A stretch of DNA of 60,861 nucleotides, from positions 1 through 60,861 of the forward strand of contig CACJAW010000009.1 in the NCBI GenBank assembly GCA_902591495.1. Direction: 5' to 3'. The position numbers and the translations under genes are program-made. This DNA comes from an uncultured Pseudohongiella sp. (lineage in GTDB: Bacteria; Pseudomonadota; Gammaproteobacteria; Pseudomonadales; Pseudohongiellaceae). Each line of letters opens with the position of its first letter. Positions within the stretch are counted from its first letter, which is position 1. Positions 26,445-37,612 of the stretch are shown one piece after another. The notes below the pieces were generated by a model that was not told the DNA's origin, ran no database searches, and saw nothing but the letters and a program-made list of their open reading frames with translations.

Positions 26445-27911
26445 TCAATTACCAGTGGGGTCTAACCATGCTAAGAATCGTTTACCCCACGCTATATACT
26501 TTTTAGGTAAGTGGTTTTTACGCCACTCGTTAGCAGCAAGTTTATTTGCTTCAAACATAGTCGGGTAAACATGTATAGCGTCTATAATCTTTCTTAAACC
26601 CATATTATGGGTCATAGCAAAAACGAACTCTCCAATAAGCTCACTTGCTTGATAACCAACTATTGTCACACCTAAGATTTTATCTTTTTTAGGAACGGTG
26701 AGTATCTTAATAAATCCTTGTGTTTCTGCTTCAGTTCGCGCTCTGTCCAAGTTTGATAACTCATACCTCGTAATCTCATAGCTAATTTTTTGCATTCTCG
26801 CCTCAGTTTCACTTAGGCCAACTCGAGCGACTTCTGGTCTAGTATAAGTTGCCCATGGCACTGCTTTATAGTTTGCTTGAATTTTCCAGAGCCCACTCAA
26901 CATCGCGTTGATTGAAGAAAAAAATGCCTGGTAGGAAGCCATATGAGTGTATTGATACGGACCAGCAACGTCACCGCAAGCAAAAATATTCGAAATACTT
27001 GTCTGCATTGAAGAATTTACTTTCACCGCTCCAAGTGAAGTTAATTCAACTCCCAAATTTTCAAGCCCGAGGTCTTCCACATTTGGTTTTCTCCCAGCCG
27101 AAATGAGCAATTTATCAAATTCAATCCGAACAGTTTGTCCTTCATGGCGAGCTTCTAAATAGTTCCGATCGGCGTCTTGCATGACTTTAATCGGTTTGTG
27201 GTCAGTTAATAAGTTTACGCCATCTCGTTGGAACTGGTTGCTAATTAAATCCGAAACTTCAGGATCTTCCTTTGGTAGAAGCCTTGGTTGTATGTCCACT
27301 TGAGTTACTTGTGTTCCGAGATGACAAAAAGCTTGCGCAAGCTCGCATCCAATAGGTCCTGCTCCGATGATCAACAGGCGCTTTGGCAAAGCTTTCAAAT
27401 TCCAAACTGATTCTGAAGTCAAAAAATCGACAGAATCTAGACCGTCGATGGGAGGCAAACTTGGACTTGCTCCGGTTGCAATGATGATAGTTCGTGTACT
27501 AATTGTTTTATCTTTGACTGACACTAAGTAAGGCGATTCGATTTTTGCTGACCCACTGATACATTCCACCCCCAAAGAAGTTAGCCTCTCTACAGAGTCA
27601 TGCGGCTCAATCGATTTTATTACCTTTTTTATACGTTCGATCACTTCCCCGAAATTTACCTCTGTATCCCCTACTTCAATTCCAAATTCACTTGCTTGGT
27701 TAATATCAAACATTAAGCGTGAAGCTCGAATTAGAGACTTGCTTGGAATACAGCCAGTATTAAGACAATCTCCGCCCATCTTTCCTTGCTCTATGAGAAC
27801 TACTTTTCCTCTCCCCCCGGCGAAAATGATAGAGGAAACCAGTCCTGCCGCCCCGGCGCCAATCACAACAGCGTTTACATCAAACTTTTTTGGCTTCCTA
27901 AATTTCTTCAC
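26445..27911 (-). CDS. FAD-dependent pyridine nucleotide-disulfide oxidoreductase (mercuric reductase / lipoamide dehydrogenase-like)
   Basis: This 488-residue flavoprotein has the FAD-binding GAGAAGLVSS, the redox-active disulfide GGDCLNTGCIPSKSL, the NAD(P)-binding GAGPIGCELAQ, the second FAD motif IFACGDVAGPYQYTH, and a dimerisation domain ending AIHVYPTMFEANKLAANEWR. It lacks the HPHPT-type C-terminus of lipoamide dehydrogenase and the C-terminal Cys pair of true MerA, so neither substrate is assured. The gene overlaps the TVP38/TMEM64 gene by 14 nt; this pairing recurs in many bacteria. Confidence 0.88.
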   Translation of the reverse strand: MKKFRKPKKFDVNAVVIGAGAAGLVSSIIFAGGRGKVVLIEQGKMGGDCLNTGCIPSKSLIRASRLMFDINQASEFGIEVGDTEVNFGEVIERIKKVIKSIEPHDSVERLTSLGVECISGSAKIESPYLVSVKDKTISTRTIIIATGASPSLPPIDGLDSVDFLTSESVWNLKALPKRLLIIGAGPIGCELAQAFCHLGTQVTQVDIQPRLLPKEDPEVSDLISNQFQRDGVNLLTDHKPIKVMQDADRNYLEARHEGQTVRIEFDKLLISAGRKPNVEDLGLENLGVELTSLGAVKVNSSMQTSISNIFACGDVAGPYQYTHMASYQAFFSSINAMLSGLWKIQANYKAVPWATYTRPEVARVGLSETEARMQKISYEITRYELSNLDRARTEAETQGFIKILTVPKKDKILGVTIVGYQASELIGEFVFAMTHNMGLRKIIDAIHVYPTMFEANKLAANEWRKNHLPKKYIAWGKRFLAWLDPTGN

Positions 27912-28587
27912 TCTTTTTCCTTTTGACTGCGTTTAAAATATATTTAGCAACGATCGGACTCACTCCCAAAATAACAAAAGATAAGATCACCGGTGGACTA
28001 AGTATGCCTGATAAACTGTTTATCATTGACAATTGAGCGCCAGCATTCACGTACACGACTGTACTTAAAAGCATTCCAAGTTGACTTATAATATAGAAGT
28101 AGCTTGCTCTGATAGTGGTTAAACCCATTAACAAATTCACTGCAAAGAAAGGGAATATTGGAACCATCCTCAGAGCAAATAAGTAAAATAGTCCTTCACG
28201 CTCGAATCCCTCATTAATGGGGGCAAGGTATTTTCCAAACCTCTCAAAAGCCCAATTTCGCAATAAAACCCTTGACGTAAAAAACGCTAGTGTTGCGCCA
28301 ATACTACTCGCAAACGAAACAACTAAAGTTCCAAAAAAAACACCGAAAACAGCACCTCCAAGTAGCGTCAATACCACCGCACCAGGAATGGATAGTGCGA
28401 CAGTTAAACAATAGACGCAAAAATAGAGGAACAGGGTCAATTCAAAGTTTTCGTACTTAAACCTTTGAATCGCGTCTAGTTGAGATTTAATAAAATTTAG
28501 GTCAATTAATAGATTAAGATCAAAATAGAAATAGCAGCTTATGCTCAAAAAGATAAGAGCTGCAAAGGTAATCTTTTTCCAGTTCAC
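27898..28587 (-). CDS. TVP38/TMEM64 (DedA-superfamily) inner-membrane protein
   Basis: This 229-residue protein has about five to six hydrophobic segments. The family's central region reads LSIPGAVVLTLLGGAVFG, then RVLLRNWAFERFGKYLAPINEGFEREG and LRMVPIFPFFAVNLLMGLTTI. The superfamily includes lipid scramblases or flippases and proton-coupled transporters. The function of the bacterial TVP38 branch is not settled. It is translated with the downstream flavoprotein (overlapping frames). Confidence 0.85.
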   Translation of the reverse strand: MNWKKITFAALIFLSISCYFYFDLNLLIDLNFIKSQLDAIQRFKYENFELTLFLYFCVYCLTVALSIPGAVVLTLLGGAVFGVFFGTLVVSFASSIGATLAFFTSRVLLRNWAFERFGKYLAPINEGFEREGLFYLFALRMVPIFPFFAVNLLMGLTTIRASYFYIISQLGMLLSTVVYVNAGAQLSMINSLSGILSPPVILSFVILGVSPIVAKYILNAVKRKKSEEI

Positions 28588-28731
28588 TAAAATTCCTTTA
28601 AAGACACAGCATAAAACTTAATATAGATTTAGGTAATTAGCGGGACAAATTCTTCTTTTTCTGCAGCTCAATATGTTATAAGGCTTTTTCGAGCTTAACC
28701 TTTTGAACTCATTTTCTAACACGAAAACCAA

Positions 28732-29783
<1,052 letters not shown>

Positions 29784-29954
29784 AAATTGAATCACCGGCC
29801 ACTTTGCGTGGATATGAGAGAATTAGTTTTCCTATATCTTGAATACTTTATATTTCTCTTTATCATTGAACCGTCAGTTTCAAGGATAAAATTAGGTTTT
29901 GAATTTAGACTCAAACAACAAGTAAAAGATAGATAATTAAAGAAGGAATAATTT

Positions 29955-30281
29955 ATGAGCGACAATATCGTTCAAATTTCAGATAGTAGCTTTGACGCAG
30001 ACGTATTACAGGCAGAGGGCCCAGTTTTAGTTGATTTTTGGGCTGAATGGTGCGGTCCTTGCAAGATGATAGCGCCTGTTCTGGAAGAGCTGGCGAGTGA
30101 GTACGGAGAAAAATTAAAAATCTGCAAGATGGATGTAGATGCAAATCCGGAAACTGCCCCAAAATATGGCATTAGAGGAATCCCGACTCTGATACTTTTC
30201 AATAATGGAGATGTAGCTGGGCAAAAGGTAGGTGCTTTGTCTAAGTCACAGTTGTCAGAGTTTATTGACAGCGCCATTTAA
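29955..30281 (+). CDS. trxA: Thioredoxin 1
   Basis: This 108-residue thioredoxin has the canonical W-C-G-P-C active site ([14 protein letters not shown]), cis-proline [11 protein letters not shown] and C-terminal [10 protein letters not shown]. It is a general cytoplasmic disulfide reductant. AAGGA precedes the ATG at normal spacing. It has its own terminator and sits upstream of rho, a classic gammaproteobacterial order (trxA-rho). Confidence 0.95.
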   Translation: MSDNIVQISDSSFDADVLQAEGPVLVDFWAEWCGPCKMIAPVLEELASEYGEKLKICKMDVDANPETAPKYGIRGIPTLILFNNGDVAGQKVGALSKSQLSEFIDSAI

Positions 30282-30295
30282 ATTGCGTTTAATGA

Positions 30296-30325
30296 GGGGG
30301 CTTGCTTGTTCTTAAGCCCCTTTTT
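30296..30325 (+). terminator. Rho-independent terminator of trxA
   Basis: The GC-rich stem GGGGCTT (30297-30303) pairs with AAGCCCC (30314-30320), loop 10 nt, followed directly by five T residues. Confidence 0.85.
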
Positions 30326-30659
30326 GCAGGTTGTTCTGCTAAGTAATACTAAGTTCCCAGCCCTCTAAACTGAGCAAAACCATTAGGTTGGCTGTTAGTA
30401 GACTTACAAATAACTAGTAGGTGAAATGAAATAGCTTTTTCGGAGATGATCTATAAGAAGATTTACTTTTCTTAAAAAAACGTAAGCTTAAGTAGAAATT
30501 GTTTCTATCTTACAATCCCATAAACTTTTTAGATTCTTATTTATTCGACATTCAGCCCTTAACCAATATTTTCTTTCAACGTGACTAACCTCGCTCCCTG
30601 AACAATTTTCCTAAATAAACATATGAGACTTTAATTCCCACTACTCTACATCTATAACT
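30326..30659 (+). other. rho leader / intergenic region
   Basis: This is the longest gene-free stretch in the window. It is AT-rich with no credible ORF or RNA gene. A possible -10 (TACAAT near 30512-30517) would leave a leader of about 140 nt before rho. Rho genes of enterobacteria have a leader used for autoregulation by Rho-dependent attenuation, and this leader could do the same; that is inference. No strong ribosome site precedes the rho ATG. Confidence 0.4.
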
Positions 30660-31919
30660 ATGAACTTAACTGAACTTAAGCAAAAACCAATCGCAGAACT
30701 ACTTGAAACAGCAAATGAGATGGGACTGGAGAATGTTTCCAGATCCCGAAAGCAAGATATCATTTTTGTGATCCTTAAGCGGCACGCTAAAAATGGTGCT
30801 GATATCTATGGAGACGGTGTGCTTGAAATACTTCAGGACGGATTCGGATTCCTCCGTTCTGCGGACTCATCATATTTGGCAGGCCCAGATGATATCTACG
30901 TTAGCCCAAGTCAAATCAGAAGATTTAACTTACGGACGGGAGACACTGTTGCAGGAAAGATAAGACCGCCTAAAGATGGCGAAAGGTATTTTGCGTTACT
31001 CAAGATTAGCGAAATTAATTTCAGCAAGCCTGAAAGCTCTAAGAATAAAATTTTATTTGAAAACCTGACTCCACTGTTTCCACAGGATAGATTAGAGCTT
31101 CAGTTAGGTAATGGAAGCACGGAAGATTTGAGCGCCAGAGTGATTGATTTAACTTCACCAATTGGCAAGGGACAAAGAGGTTTAATAGTGTCTCCTCCGA
31201 AAGCTGGCAAGACTCTAATTCTGCAAAACATTGCTCAGTCAATAACCAAAAATAATCCCGAAGTACGTTTGATTGTGTTGCTAATAGATGAGCGTCCCGA
31301 AGAAGTCACTGAAATGCAGCGATCTGTAAGGGGAGAGGTGGTCGCTAGTACATTTGATGAGCCACCTTCAAGGCATGTCCAAGTTGCGGATATGGTGATA
31401 GAAAAAGCGAAGAGATTGGTCGAGCATAAAGAGGATGTGGTTATCTTGCTAGACTCTATAACTCGTTTAGCTAGGGCCTATAACACAGTTATCCCATCGT
31501 CTGGGAAAGTTCTTACCGGTGGTGTAGATGCTCACGCCCTCGAGAGACCAAAACGCTTTTTTGGTGCTGCACGTAATTTAGAAGAAGGAGGTTCATTAAC
31601 CATCATTGCTACCGCGTTAATTGAAACCGGTTCTAAAATGGATGAAGTTATATATGAGGAGTTCAAAGGTACGGGCAACATGGAGCTACACCTAGATCGT
31701 AAGGTTGCCGAAAAACGAATTTACCCTGCCATAAACGTGCGACGATCTGGAACTCGAAGAGAAGACCTTCTCACTGGTGAAGAAGAGCTACAGAGAATGT
31801 GGATACTAAGAAAACTTCTAAGTTCAATGGAAGATGTACAAGCAACAGAGTTTATCTTAGATAAATTAAAAGGCACAAAAACCAATGATGAGTTTTTCAA
31901 TTCCATGAAGAGAAATTGA
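30660..31919 (+). CDS. rho: Transcription termination factor Rho
   Basis: This 419-residue hexameric RNA helicase has an N-terminal helical domain, an OB-type primary RNA-binding site ([15 protein letters not shown]), a P-loop (VSPPKAGKT), Walker B ([16 protein letters not shown]), the Q-loop region ([15 protein letters not shown]) and the secondary-site R-loop [11 protein letters not shown]. Length and sequence are typical of proteobacteria, with no insertion. Confidence 0.96.
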   Translation: MNLTELKQKPIAELLETANEMGLENVSRSRKQDIIFVILKRHAKNGADIYGDGVLEILQDGFGFLRSADSSYLAGPDDIYVSPSQIRRFNLRTGDTVAGKIRPPKDGERYFALLKISEINFSKPESSKNKILFENLTPLFPQDRLELQLGNGSTEDLSARVIDLTSPIGKGQRGLIVSPPKAGKTLILQNIAQSITKNNPEVRLIVLLIDERPEEVTEMQRSVRGEVVASTFDEPPSRHVQVADMVIEKAKRLVEHKEDVVILLDSITRLARAYNTVIPSSGKVLTGGVDAHALERPKRFFGAARNLEEGGSLTIIATALIETGSKMDEVIYEEFKGTGNMELHLDRKVAEKRIYPAINVRRSGTRREDLLTGEEELQRMWILRKLLSSMEDVQATEFILDKLKGTKTNDEFFNSMKRN

Positions 31920-31979
31920 TAATTTTGCTTTGGATTTATAGCACTTGTTTGCCTAAAACTTTTTAATTAGAACCTCTTA

Positions 31980-33455
31980 ATGGCCTTTAAAGATTTACGA
32001 GATTTCATCGATCTTCTTGAAAGAGAAGGGGAACTGAAAAGAATTAGTGCTGAGGTAGACTCATATCTTGAAGTCACAGAAATATCTGACCGAACTTTAA
32101 AAAAGGGTGGCCCGGCACTTTTATTCGAAAATATCAAAGGTTCCCCAATCCCTTTATTGGCCAATTTATTTGGAAACCATCGCAGAATTGCGCTAGGAAT
32201 GGGTCAAGATGACTTAGATGGACTAAGAGATGTCGGTAAACTTTTAGCTTTTCTAAAAGAACCTAAGCCACCTTCTGGTTGGAAAGACCTTTGGGGGAAT
32301 CTGCCGAGCTACAAAAGTGTTCTAAACATTTCAACAAAAGTAAAGAATTCCGCTCCTTGTCAGGAAGTAGTAATTAAAGACGGGGACATAGATTTGTCAA
32401 TTTTCCCCATACAAACTTCCTGGCCCGGTGACGCTGGCCCGCTGGTCACCTGGCCGCTAGTGGTCACAAAAGGTCCTGAAAAAGAACGGCAAAACCTCGG
32501 CATCTATCGAATGCAACAAATTAGCCCAAACAAGTTGATTATGCGGTGGTTGTCACACAGAGGGGGCGCATTAGACTTTAGGGATTGGAAGATTAAGCAT
32601 CCTGATAAGCCCTTCCCCGTGTCGGTTGCCCTTGGCGCAGATCCTGCAACCATCCTAGCAACAGTAACACCTGTCCCTGATTCACTATCAGAATATGCTT
32701 TCGCAGGCCTCTTGCGCGGCAGTAAAACCGAAGTTATAAAATCGCAGACGAATGAGCTACAAATACCAGCGAGTGCCGAAATAATTCTTGAAGGTCACAT
32801 CAAAAGTGATGAGGTCGCGGAGGAAGGACCTTTTGGTGATCACACAGGATACTATAACGAAATCGACAAATTCCCCGTTTTCACCGTTACTCGGATAACC
32901 CACAGACGGGACCCGATTTATCACAGCACCTACACGGGACGTCCGCCTGATGAACCCGCAATGCTAGGGGTCGCTTTAAATGAAGTTTTTGTTCCTATCT
33001 TACAAAAACAGTTTCCTGAAATTATCGACTTTTACCTGCCTCCGGAGGGTTGCTCATATCGAATGGCAATAGTGAGTATTCGTAAGCAGTATGCTGGCCA
33101 TGCAAAGAGAGTAATGATGGGAGTATGGTCCTTCCTTCGTCAATTTATGTACACTAAATTTATTGTGGTAGTCGATGAGAAAATAGATATCCGTAACTGG
33201 CAAGATGTTATCTGGGCAATAACTACTCGAATGGATCCGGCTCGAGACACGATAATGATCGAAAATACCCCTATTGACTATTTGGACTTCGCTTCTCCTA
33301 CATCTGGCCTTGGATCGAAAATGGGCTTGGACGCCACTAATAAGTGGCCTGGTGAAACGAGTCGCGAGTGGGGCACCCCCATAGAAATGGATGATGAAAT
33401 AAAACGCAGAGTAGACGAACTTTGGCCAGATTTGGGAATCGACTTACCTCAGTGA
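31980..33455 (+). CDS. ubiD: 3-octaprenyl-4-hydroxybenzoate carboxy-lyase UbiD
   Basis: This 491-residue prenylated-FMN-dependent decarboxylase acts in ubiquinone synthesis. Typical segments are the N-terminal [22 protein letters not shown] (only partly cited here), [30 protein letters not shown] (active-site Glu) and RMDPARDT. The Arg-x-x-x-Glu-Asp-type catalytic region appears intact. The family's partner UbiX, which makes the cofactor, is not in the window. Confidence 0.93.
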   Translation: MAFKDLRDFIDLLEREGELKRISAEVDSYLEVTEISDRTLKKGGPALLFENIKGSPIPLLANLFGNHRRIALGMGQDDLDGLRDVGKLLAFLKEPKPPSGWKDLWGNLPSYKSVLNISTKVKNSAPCQEVVIKDGDIDLSIFPIQTSWPGDAGPLVTWPLVVTKGPEKERQNLGIYRMQQISPNKLIMRWLSHRGGALDFRDWKIKHPDKPFPVSVALGADPATILATVTPVPDSLSEYAFAGLLRGSKTEVIKSQTNELQIPASAEIILEGHIKSDEVAEEGPFGDHTGYYNEIDKFPVFTVTRITHRRDPIYHSTYTGRPPDEPAMLGVALNEVFVPILQKQFPEIIDFYLPPEGCSYRMAIVSIRKQYAGHAKRVMMGVWSFLRQFMYTKFIVVVDEKIDIRNWQDVIWAITTRMDPARDTIMIENTPIDYLDFASPTSGLGSKMGLDATNKWPGETSREWGTPIEMDDEIKRRVDELWPDLGIDLPQ

Positions 33456-33460
33456 AATTT

Positions 33461-34559
33461 TCAAGATACTAAAGGCAAATCCAACTTGCCAGCAGCAACG
33501 ATTTTGAAATAGAGCTTCAGTCTCTCAAGACTAGCTTTGTCATCGCCCAACCTAGCCGATAATAGTGAAAGTTCAAAGTAGGCTTCCGCAGATGGCGAAG
33601 ATGCAATACTCAACTCGTAATAATTGTTTGCTGTTTCCCTTAGTTCATTTATCGGCGAGCGCTTTCTCTATTACCATCGGCGCGTCGCGATTAGCGACAA
33701 ATCTGATAAAATTACTCGCATAAACTAAAATTAATCCCTCATCTGCACGCAATCTATTGGGTGCTTGTCTCCAAAATGCCGTTAACGACTCAACTGCTTC
33801 TTAATGTTCCCTGCTGCCCACCTTTTCAGACTGAGCTTTGATTTCCGATTTCACGCACTTCACCGTTAATTCATGCAGCTCTTCCGGTTTTATAAGCCCT
33901 TTTTTTTCTAACTGAATAAGTAGCGCTTTCAAGGACTCCCATTCTCCTATTTGTAGATAATAGTCTTTAAGAGTAAACATCAACCGAGGATTTTGTGAAG
34001 CACTCCCCCTTAAAGTTTCTAGAGTTTCCTTAGCTTCATTAAATTGTCCAGCATCTAATAAAAACTGCGCCCTCATTAATTCGATCGTAGATTTATGAGT
34101 CGGAAATTTTTGCTTCGCGTCATCAAGATAACGTGACCATTTTTCTAATTCATCATTTTTAAAAGTAGCATAAGATGCCGCTAAATAATCTATAATGCTG
34201 GCATCTCTTGTTCTTAAAATTTTCTTCAGAAGTTTATGACCTGTTGACCAGTTACCCAGATACAATTGTATGTAGCCTTCCGTCGCGGCACTCTTGGCTC
34301 TATCTTTTAACTTACTCTTATAAAGCTCTTTTACCCGGAGCAATCTTGGCAAGTCGATCCAATTAACGATTAGCTTCAATATACGAAATACTAAGTAAAC
34401 AACCACCAATAAAATTAAGAGCGCGAATAAACTTGTTTCGAAAGTATAGCTACCAAACGCAATTAGTATATATCCAGGGTCTTCGTAAAATCCCAAAAAG
34501 AGAGTCAACCAAAGTCCTAAAACAGTGATTATGAGACAAAGGAAAAATAACCGTATCAT
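33461..34559 (-). pseudogene. hemY: hemY pseudogene (nonsense codon plus internal deletion/frameshift)
   Basis: The first 252 codons encode a HemY-like inner-membrane protein: two membrane segments, then TPR-like helices (GYIQLYLGNWSTGHKLL, AKETLETLRGSASQNPRL). A TAA at 33801-33803 stops this frame. HemY-like sequence resumes in the same frame straight after it (EAVESLTAFWRQAPNRLRAD, then GLILVYASNFIRFVANRD). That ends at a TGA at 33645-33647, and the C-terminal part continues in another frame (RETANNYYELSIASSPSAEA and ERLKLYFKIVAAGKLDLP, stop at 33461-33463). The segment usually between these blocks appears missing. HemY in gammaproteobacteria is a protein of unclear role in porphyrin metabolism. 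The remnant overlaps hemX by 4 nt. Confidence 0.8.
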
Positions 34560-35644
34560 CTCAAGTCTTGTAGCCTGGATGCCAGTTCATTCATTAACTT
34601 GAGAGACTCTTCGAGTTGGGGAACTGTTGGATCAATATTTATCGCGGCGAGGTCATCTATTTCAATCATGATTGATTGCCTCAATCCTGAATTCTCAGCA
34701 GCTAGCAAGACTAGCAATTCTTTTGCTTTCAATAAACTCTGTTCATAAACCGTCTCATTTTGAGAAATCAGTCCTAGCTGAGCTTGCTCTAGAAGGAGGT
34801 GTAATCTCTGCTTAGTGAGCATCCTTTCATCAGTCATCAATATCAAATCTGATGCGTCGTCCCACTCCCTCCAAACAAAAATATTTGATAGCATATTTAT
34901 CATCGAGTTAAGCCCCATATCAGGATTTTGAGTCTCACCTAATTCTTTGACTGACCCACTAGTTCGATTACTAGCGATTTTCAATCCTCGTACCTCAATG
35001 TCTTCCACTAATGCTCTCATTGACTCAATTCGAATAAAAATACCCTGTTTATCTACGTGTTCGATAGCATGCAGATTCATCAGTACTTTAGCTAAAGATT
35101 CTCTAAAGGAGATCACGTCCTGGTAACCGGAGGCTAAAATGGTAGAGTCTACATCCTCAATTAGTCCGATACTGGAGTTGATATCCTTTTCCAAGGTCAG
35201 CTTTCGGTTGGCTAAGTTCAACAGGAACTCTGCTTCTCGAATATGCCAATATGACTCTGGCTCAGAAGGTCCAATTAGTCCTCGAGCTTTCAAGTCTTCA
35301 ATCTCTGAATTCATCATACTTATATCTTCAATCAAAGATTGGTCTGGGACTCTAGCGCCAGAATATTCATCTACCTCAGCAGCCAGAGCTTCGAGTTGAT
35401 ATTTTTGATTAGAAATAATATTACTTAGCGCACCATACTGAGAGTTCAGTATCGCAAATTCCTGTCGGAGTTCGTAGAGCTGAAACCCCAGATAACAGGT
35501 GGTTATAAGTATGGGAACCAACAGTAACGTTACAACAAAAAGCCTACGGCGGGCATTCTTTTGATTTCTAGGCCGACTGTTACCTTTGGCGCCAGCCCGA
35601 GAGATTTCCTCTAAAATTTTGGGCGTGTCTGAATTTTCTTCCAC
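34556..35644 (-). CDS. hemX: HemX, uroporphyrin-III C-methyltransferase-like membrane protein
   Basis: This 362-residue protein has a basic, low-complexity N-terminus, one membrane segment (LFVVTLLLVPILITTCYLG), a coiled coil (ILNSQYGALSNIISNQKYQL...) and a periplasmic helical domain with SYWHIREAEFLLNLANRKL. Despite the old name, HemX has no methyltransferase motifs; its role in the haem operon is unproven. It lies between hemD and the broken hemY. Confidence 0.88.
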   Translation of the reverse strand: MEENSDTPKILEEISRAGAKGNSRPRNQKNARRRLFVVTLLLVPILITTCYLGFQLYELRQEFAILNSQYGALSNIISNQKYQLEALAAEVDEYSGARVPDQSLIEDISMMNSEIEDLKARGLIGPSEPESYWHIREAEFLLNLANRKLTLEKDINSSIGLIEDVDSTILASGYQDVISFRESLAKVLMNLHAIEHVDKQGIFIRIESMRALVEDIEVRGLKIASNRTSGSVKELGETQNPDMGLNSMINMLSNIFVWREWDDASDLILMTDERMLTKQRLHLLLEQAQLGLISQNETVYEQSLLKAKELLVLLAAENSGLRQSIMIEIDDLAAINIDPTVPQLEESLKLMNELASRLQDLR

Positions 35645-35695
35645 TCAAAACCCTCTTTATAGCCAGTAGTTCATTATCTTAAATCAACTTACTCT

Positions 35696-36511
35696 TTACT
35701 TGCCATCTCTTTTACAGACTTCTGAAGCAACTTCGCAAAGTGCCGCAACCATAGACTCCGTATCAGCTCCTTGAGCAAGTTTCACTTGCTCAAACCCGAA
35801 CCCCACTGCCAGCCGACCGACGCGAGCAGAAGGTACTACCATAGGCATGTGAAAAAATTTTGGGAATGTATTCCTACTTTCTAGAAACAGTTTATTAAGT
35901 ACATTAAGAGAATCACCACTAGTAATGGTTAAGACATTAACATGATTTTCAATTAATATTCCTAAAAGTGCCTGACAGCTTCTCTTGGTAGGACTTCGCT
36001 GATAGACCTCTATATAGTCTACTTCGGCTCCACGTGCTTTTAGAATGCCACCCAGAAATCCACGTCCACCTGTACCTCTAAAAATCGCAATTCTTTTCCC
36101 CTCGACATTCATTAAACTAGGTAATGCCACTAAGTCCTCACTCACAGATCCATTCTCAGGATGTATAACTTCGCAACCAAAATAATCGGATGCCATTTTT
36201 GCTGTACCAGACCCAATAGCGATTACCTCACTATCAATTGGCAGCTTATGCCAATTTGCATTGATTATTGTAGCCCCATACCGAACTGCATTTTTGCTAA
36301 CAAAAATTAAAATGTCATAATCATCAAGTTTTTCAATTGCATATCTCAGCAAGTTTATTCGAGATTCCTCTGTAATTGTCTCTATTTCCAACAGCGGAAA
36401 ATTTACGGTTTGTCCACCGAAATTCCTTACTGCTAATGCTAAGTTTTCTGATAACTGCTCGGGGCGGGTAATTAGTACTCTCATCCCGCTTAAGATTTCA
36501 GAGTGTGTCAT
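35696..36511 (-). CDS. hemD: Uroporphyrinogen-III synthase
   Basis: This 271-residue HemD cyclises hydroxymethylbilane with inversion of ring D. The family is poorly conserved, but MRVLITRPEQLSENLA, FVSKNAVRYG, AIGSGTAKM, IAIFRGTGGRGFL, YIEVYQRSP and LTITSGDSLNVL fit the two-domain fold. It is 9 nt downstream of hemC. Confidence 0.9.
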   Translation of the reverse strand: MTHSEILSGMRVLITRPEQLSENLALAVRNFGGQTVNFPLLEIETITEESRINLLRYAIEKLDDYDILIFVSKNAVRYGATIINANWHKLPIDSEVIAIGSGTAKMASDYFGCEVIHPENGSVSEDLVALPSLMNVEGKRIAIFRGTGGRGFLGGILKARGAEVDYIEVYQRSPTKRSCQALLGILIENHVNVLTITSGDSLNVLNKLFLESRNTFPKFFHMPMVVPSARVGRLAVGFGFEQVKLAQGADTESMVAALCEVASEVCKRDGK

Positions 36512-36520
36512 ATCCTTTAT

Positions 36521-37447
36521 TCACTCTTGTCGGAGCTCGTCGAGAATACTGCCGGCACCTTTGTTAAGTAAATCGTCGGCAACTCGTAGCCCAAGTTCCC
36601 AAGCAGAATCACAATAATCTACATGCTCACTTCTAACTATATGAGTGCCATCCACTCTGCCGACCAAGGCACGCAACCTCATTTCATTTTTGTACAATTC
36701 AGCATAGCTCGCTATTGGTACTTGGCAACTTCCTTGAAGCCTTTGATTTACCGCGCGCTCTGCTAGAACGCAAGAAGCAGTTGCAGCATCATGAATAGTG
36801 CTTATAATTTTTTGCGTCTCTTTATCATCTACGCGTGATTCTATTCCGACTGCACCTTGACCCGCTGCCGGCAAACATTCTTGAGGTTCTAGACGACTGC
36901 TAATTCGGCTGTTTTGGTTTAATCTGATTAAGCCGGCACTAGCGAGAACTATGGCATCATAATTATCTTCGTCTAACTTGCGTAAACGTGTACCAACATT
37001 CCCTCTAAGATCTGTAATCTGGAGATCTGGGCGAATGTACTTTAACTGACATTGCCTTCGTAAGCTCGATGTACCAATTATCGCTCCTTTTGGCATATCT
37101 TCCAGATTGCGAAACTTATTTGAAACTAAAGCATCAGTGGGATCTTCGCGTTTGCAGATTCCTGCAAGTTGTAATCCTTCCGGAAACTCCATTGGAACAT
37201 CCTTCATAGAATGAACTGCTACATCTGCAGAATCTTGTAATAAGGCCATTTCAAGTTCTTTGACAAATAATCCTTTTCCGCCAATTTTTGCTAGCGGACT
37301 ATCGAGAATCTTGTCGCCTTGAGTGCTCATAGGAACAAGCTCAACCTGTAAGTCCTTATGAGCTTTTTCCAAAGATTGGCGTACAAAGTTTGCTTGCCAA
37401 AGGGCTAATGGGCTCTTTCTAGTGGCTATTCTCAGTTTTCTGCTCAT
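36521..37447 (-). CDS. hemC: Porphobilinogen deaminase (hydroxymethylbilane synthase)
   Basis: This 308-residue enzyme polymerises four porphobilinogens. The N-terminus [25 protein letters not shown] and [10 protein letters not shown] are diagnostic, and the dipyrromethane-cofactor cysteine is present in [11 protein letters not shown]. It is first gene of hemC-D-X-(Y) and divergent from argH. Confidence 0.95.
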   Translation of the reverse strand: MSRKLRIATRKSPLALWQANFVRQSLEKAHKDLQVELVPMSTQGDKILDSPLAKIGGKGLFVKELEMALLQDSADVAVHSMKDVPMEFPEGLQLAGICKREDPTDALVSNKFRNLEDMPKGAIIGTSSLRRQCQLKYIRPDLQITDLRGNVGTRLRKLDEDNYDAIVLASAGLIRLNQNSRISSRLEPQECLPAAGQGAVGIESRVDDKETQKIISTIHDAATASCVLAERAVNQRLQGSCQVPIASYAELYKNEMRLRALVGRVDGTHIVRSEHVDYCDSAWELGLRVADDLLNKGAGSILDELRQE

Positions 37448-37572
37448 AACTTTGACATTTTTGGTAAGTTTGAAGAGCCTCTTGTTCGAATTAGTTTCAT
37501 TTTAGCGTTTCTTTCTCTCTTATTCCTTAATTTTCATAGGGTAATTATCAGGTTATTTGATACTAACTATCC

Positions 37573-37581
37573 TGCTATAAT
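37573..37581 (+). promoter_or_regulatory. Extended -10 promoter of argH
   Basis: TGCTATAAT gives a perfect TATAAT (37576-37581) with the TG extension, 31 nt before the argH ATG. The -35 region is weak, as allowed for extended -10 promoters. Confidence 0.55.
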
Positions 37582-37612
37582 CCTATTTGTATTTAAAAAG
37601 AAGATTATCAAT

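Noticed and set aside
26445-27911. True mercuric reductase (merA) or lipoamide dehydrogenase (lpdA)
   Set aside because: No mer genes or heavy-metal-binding domain, no C-terminal Cys pair, and no 2-oxoacid dehydrogenase genes nearby.
33645-33803. TAA/TGA in hemY as recoded codons
   Set aside because: TAA is not a selenocysteine codon; the TGA lies where the frame must change and does not correspond to a cysteine position in HemY, so decay is the better reading.
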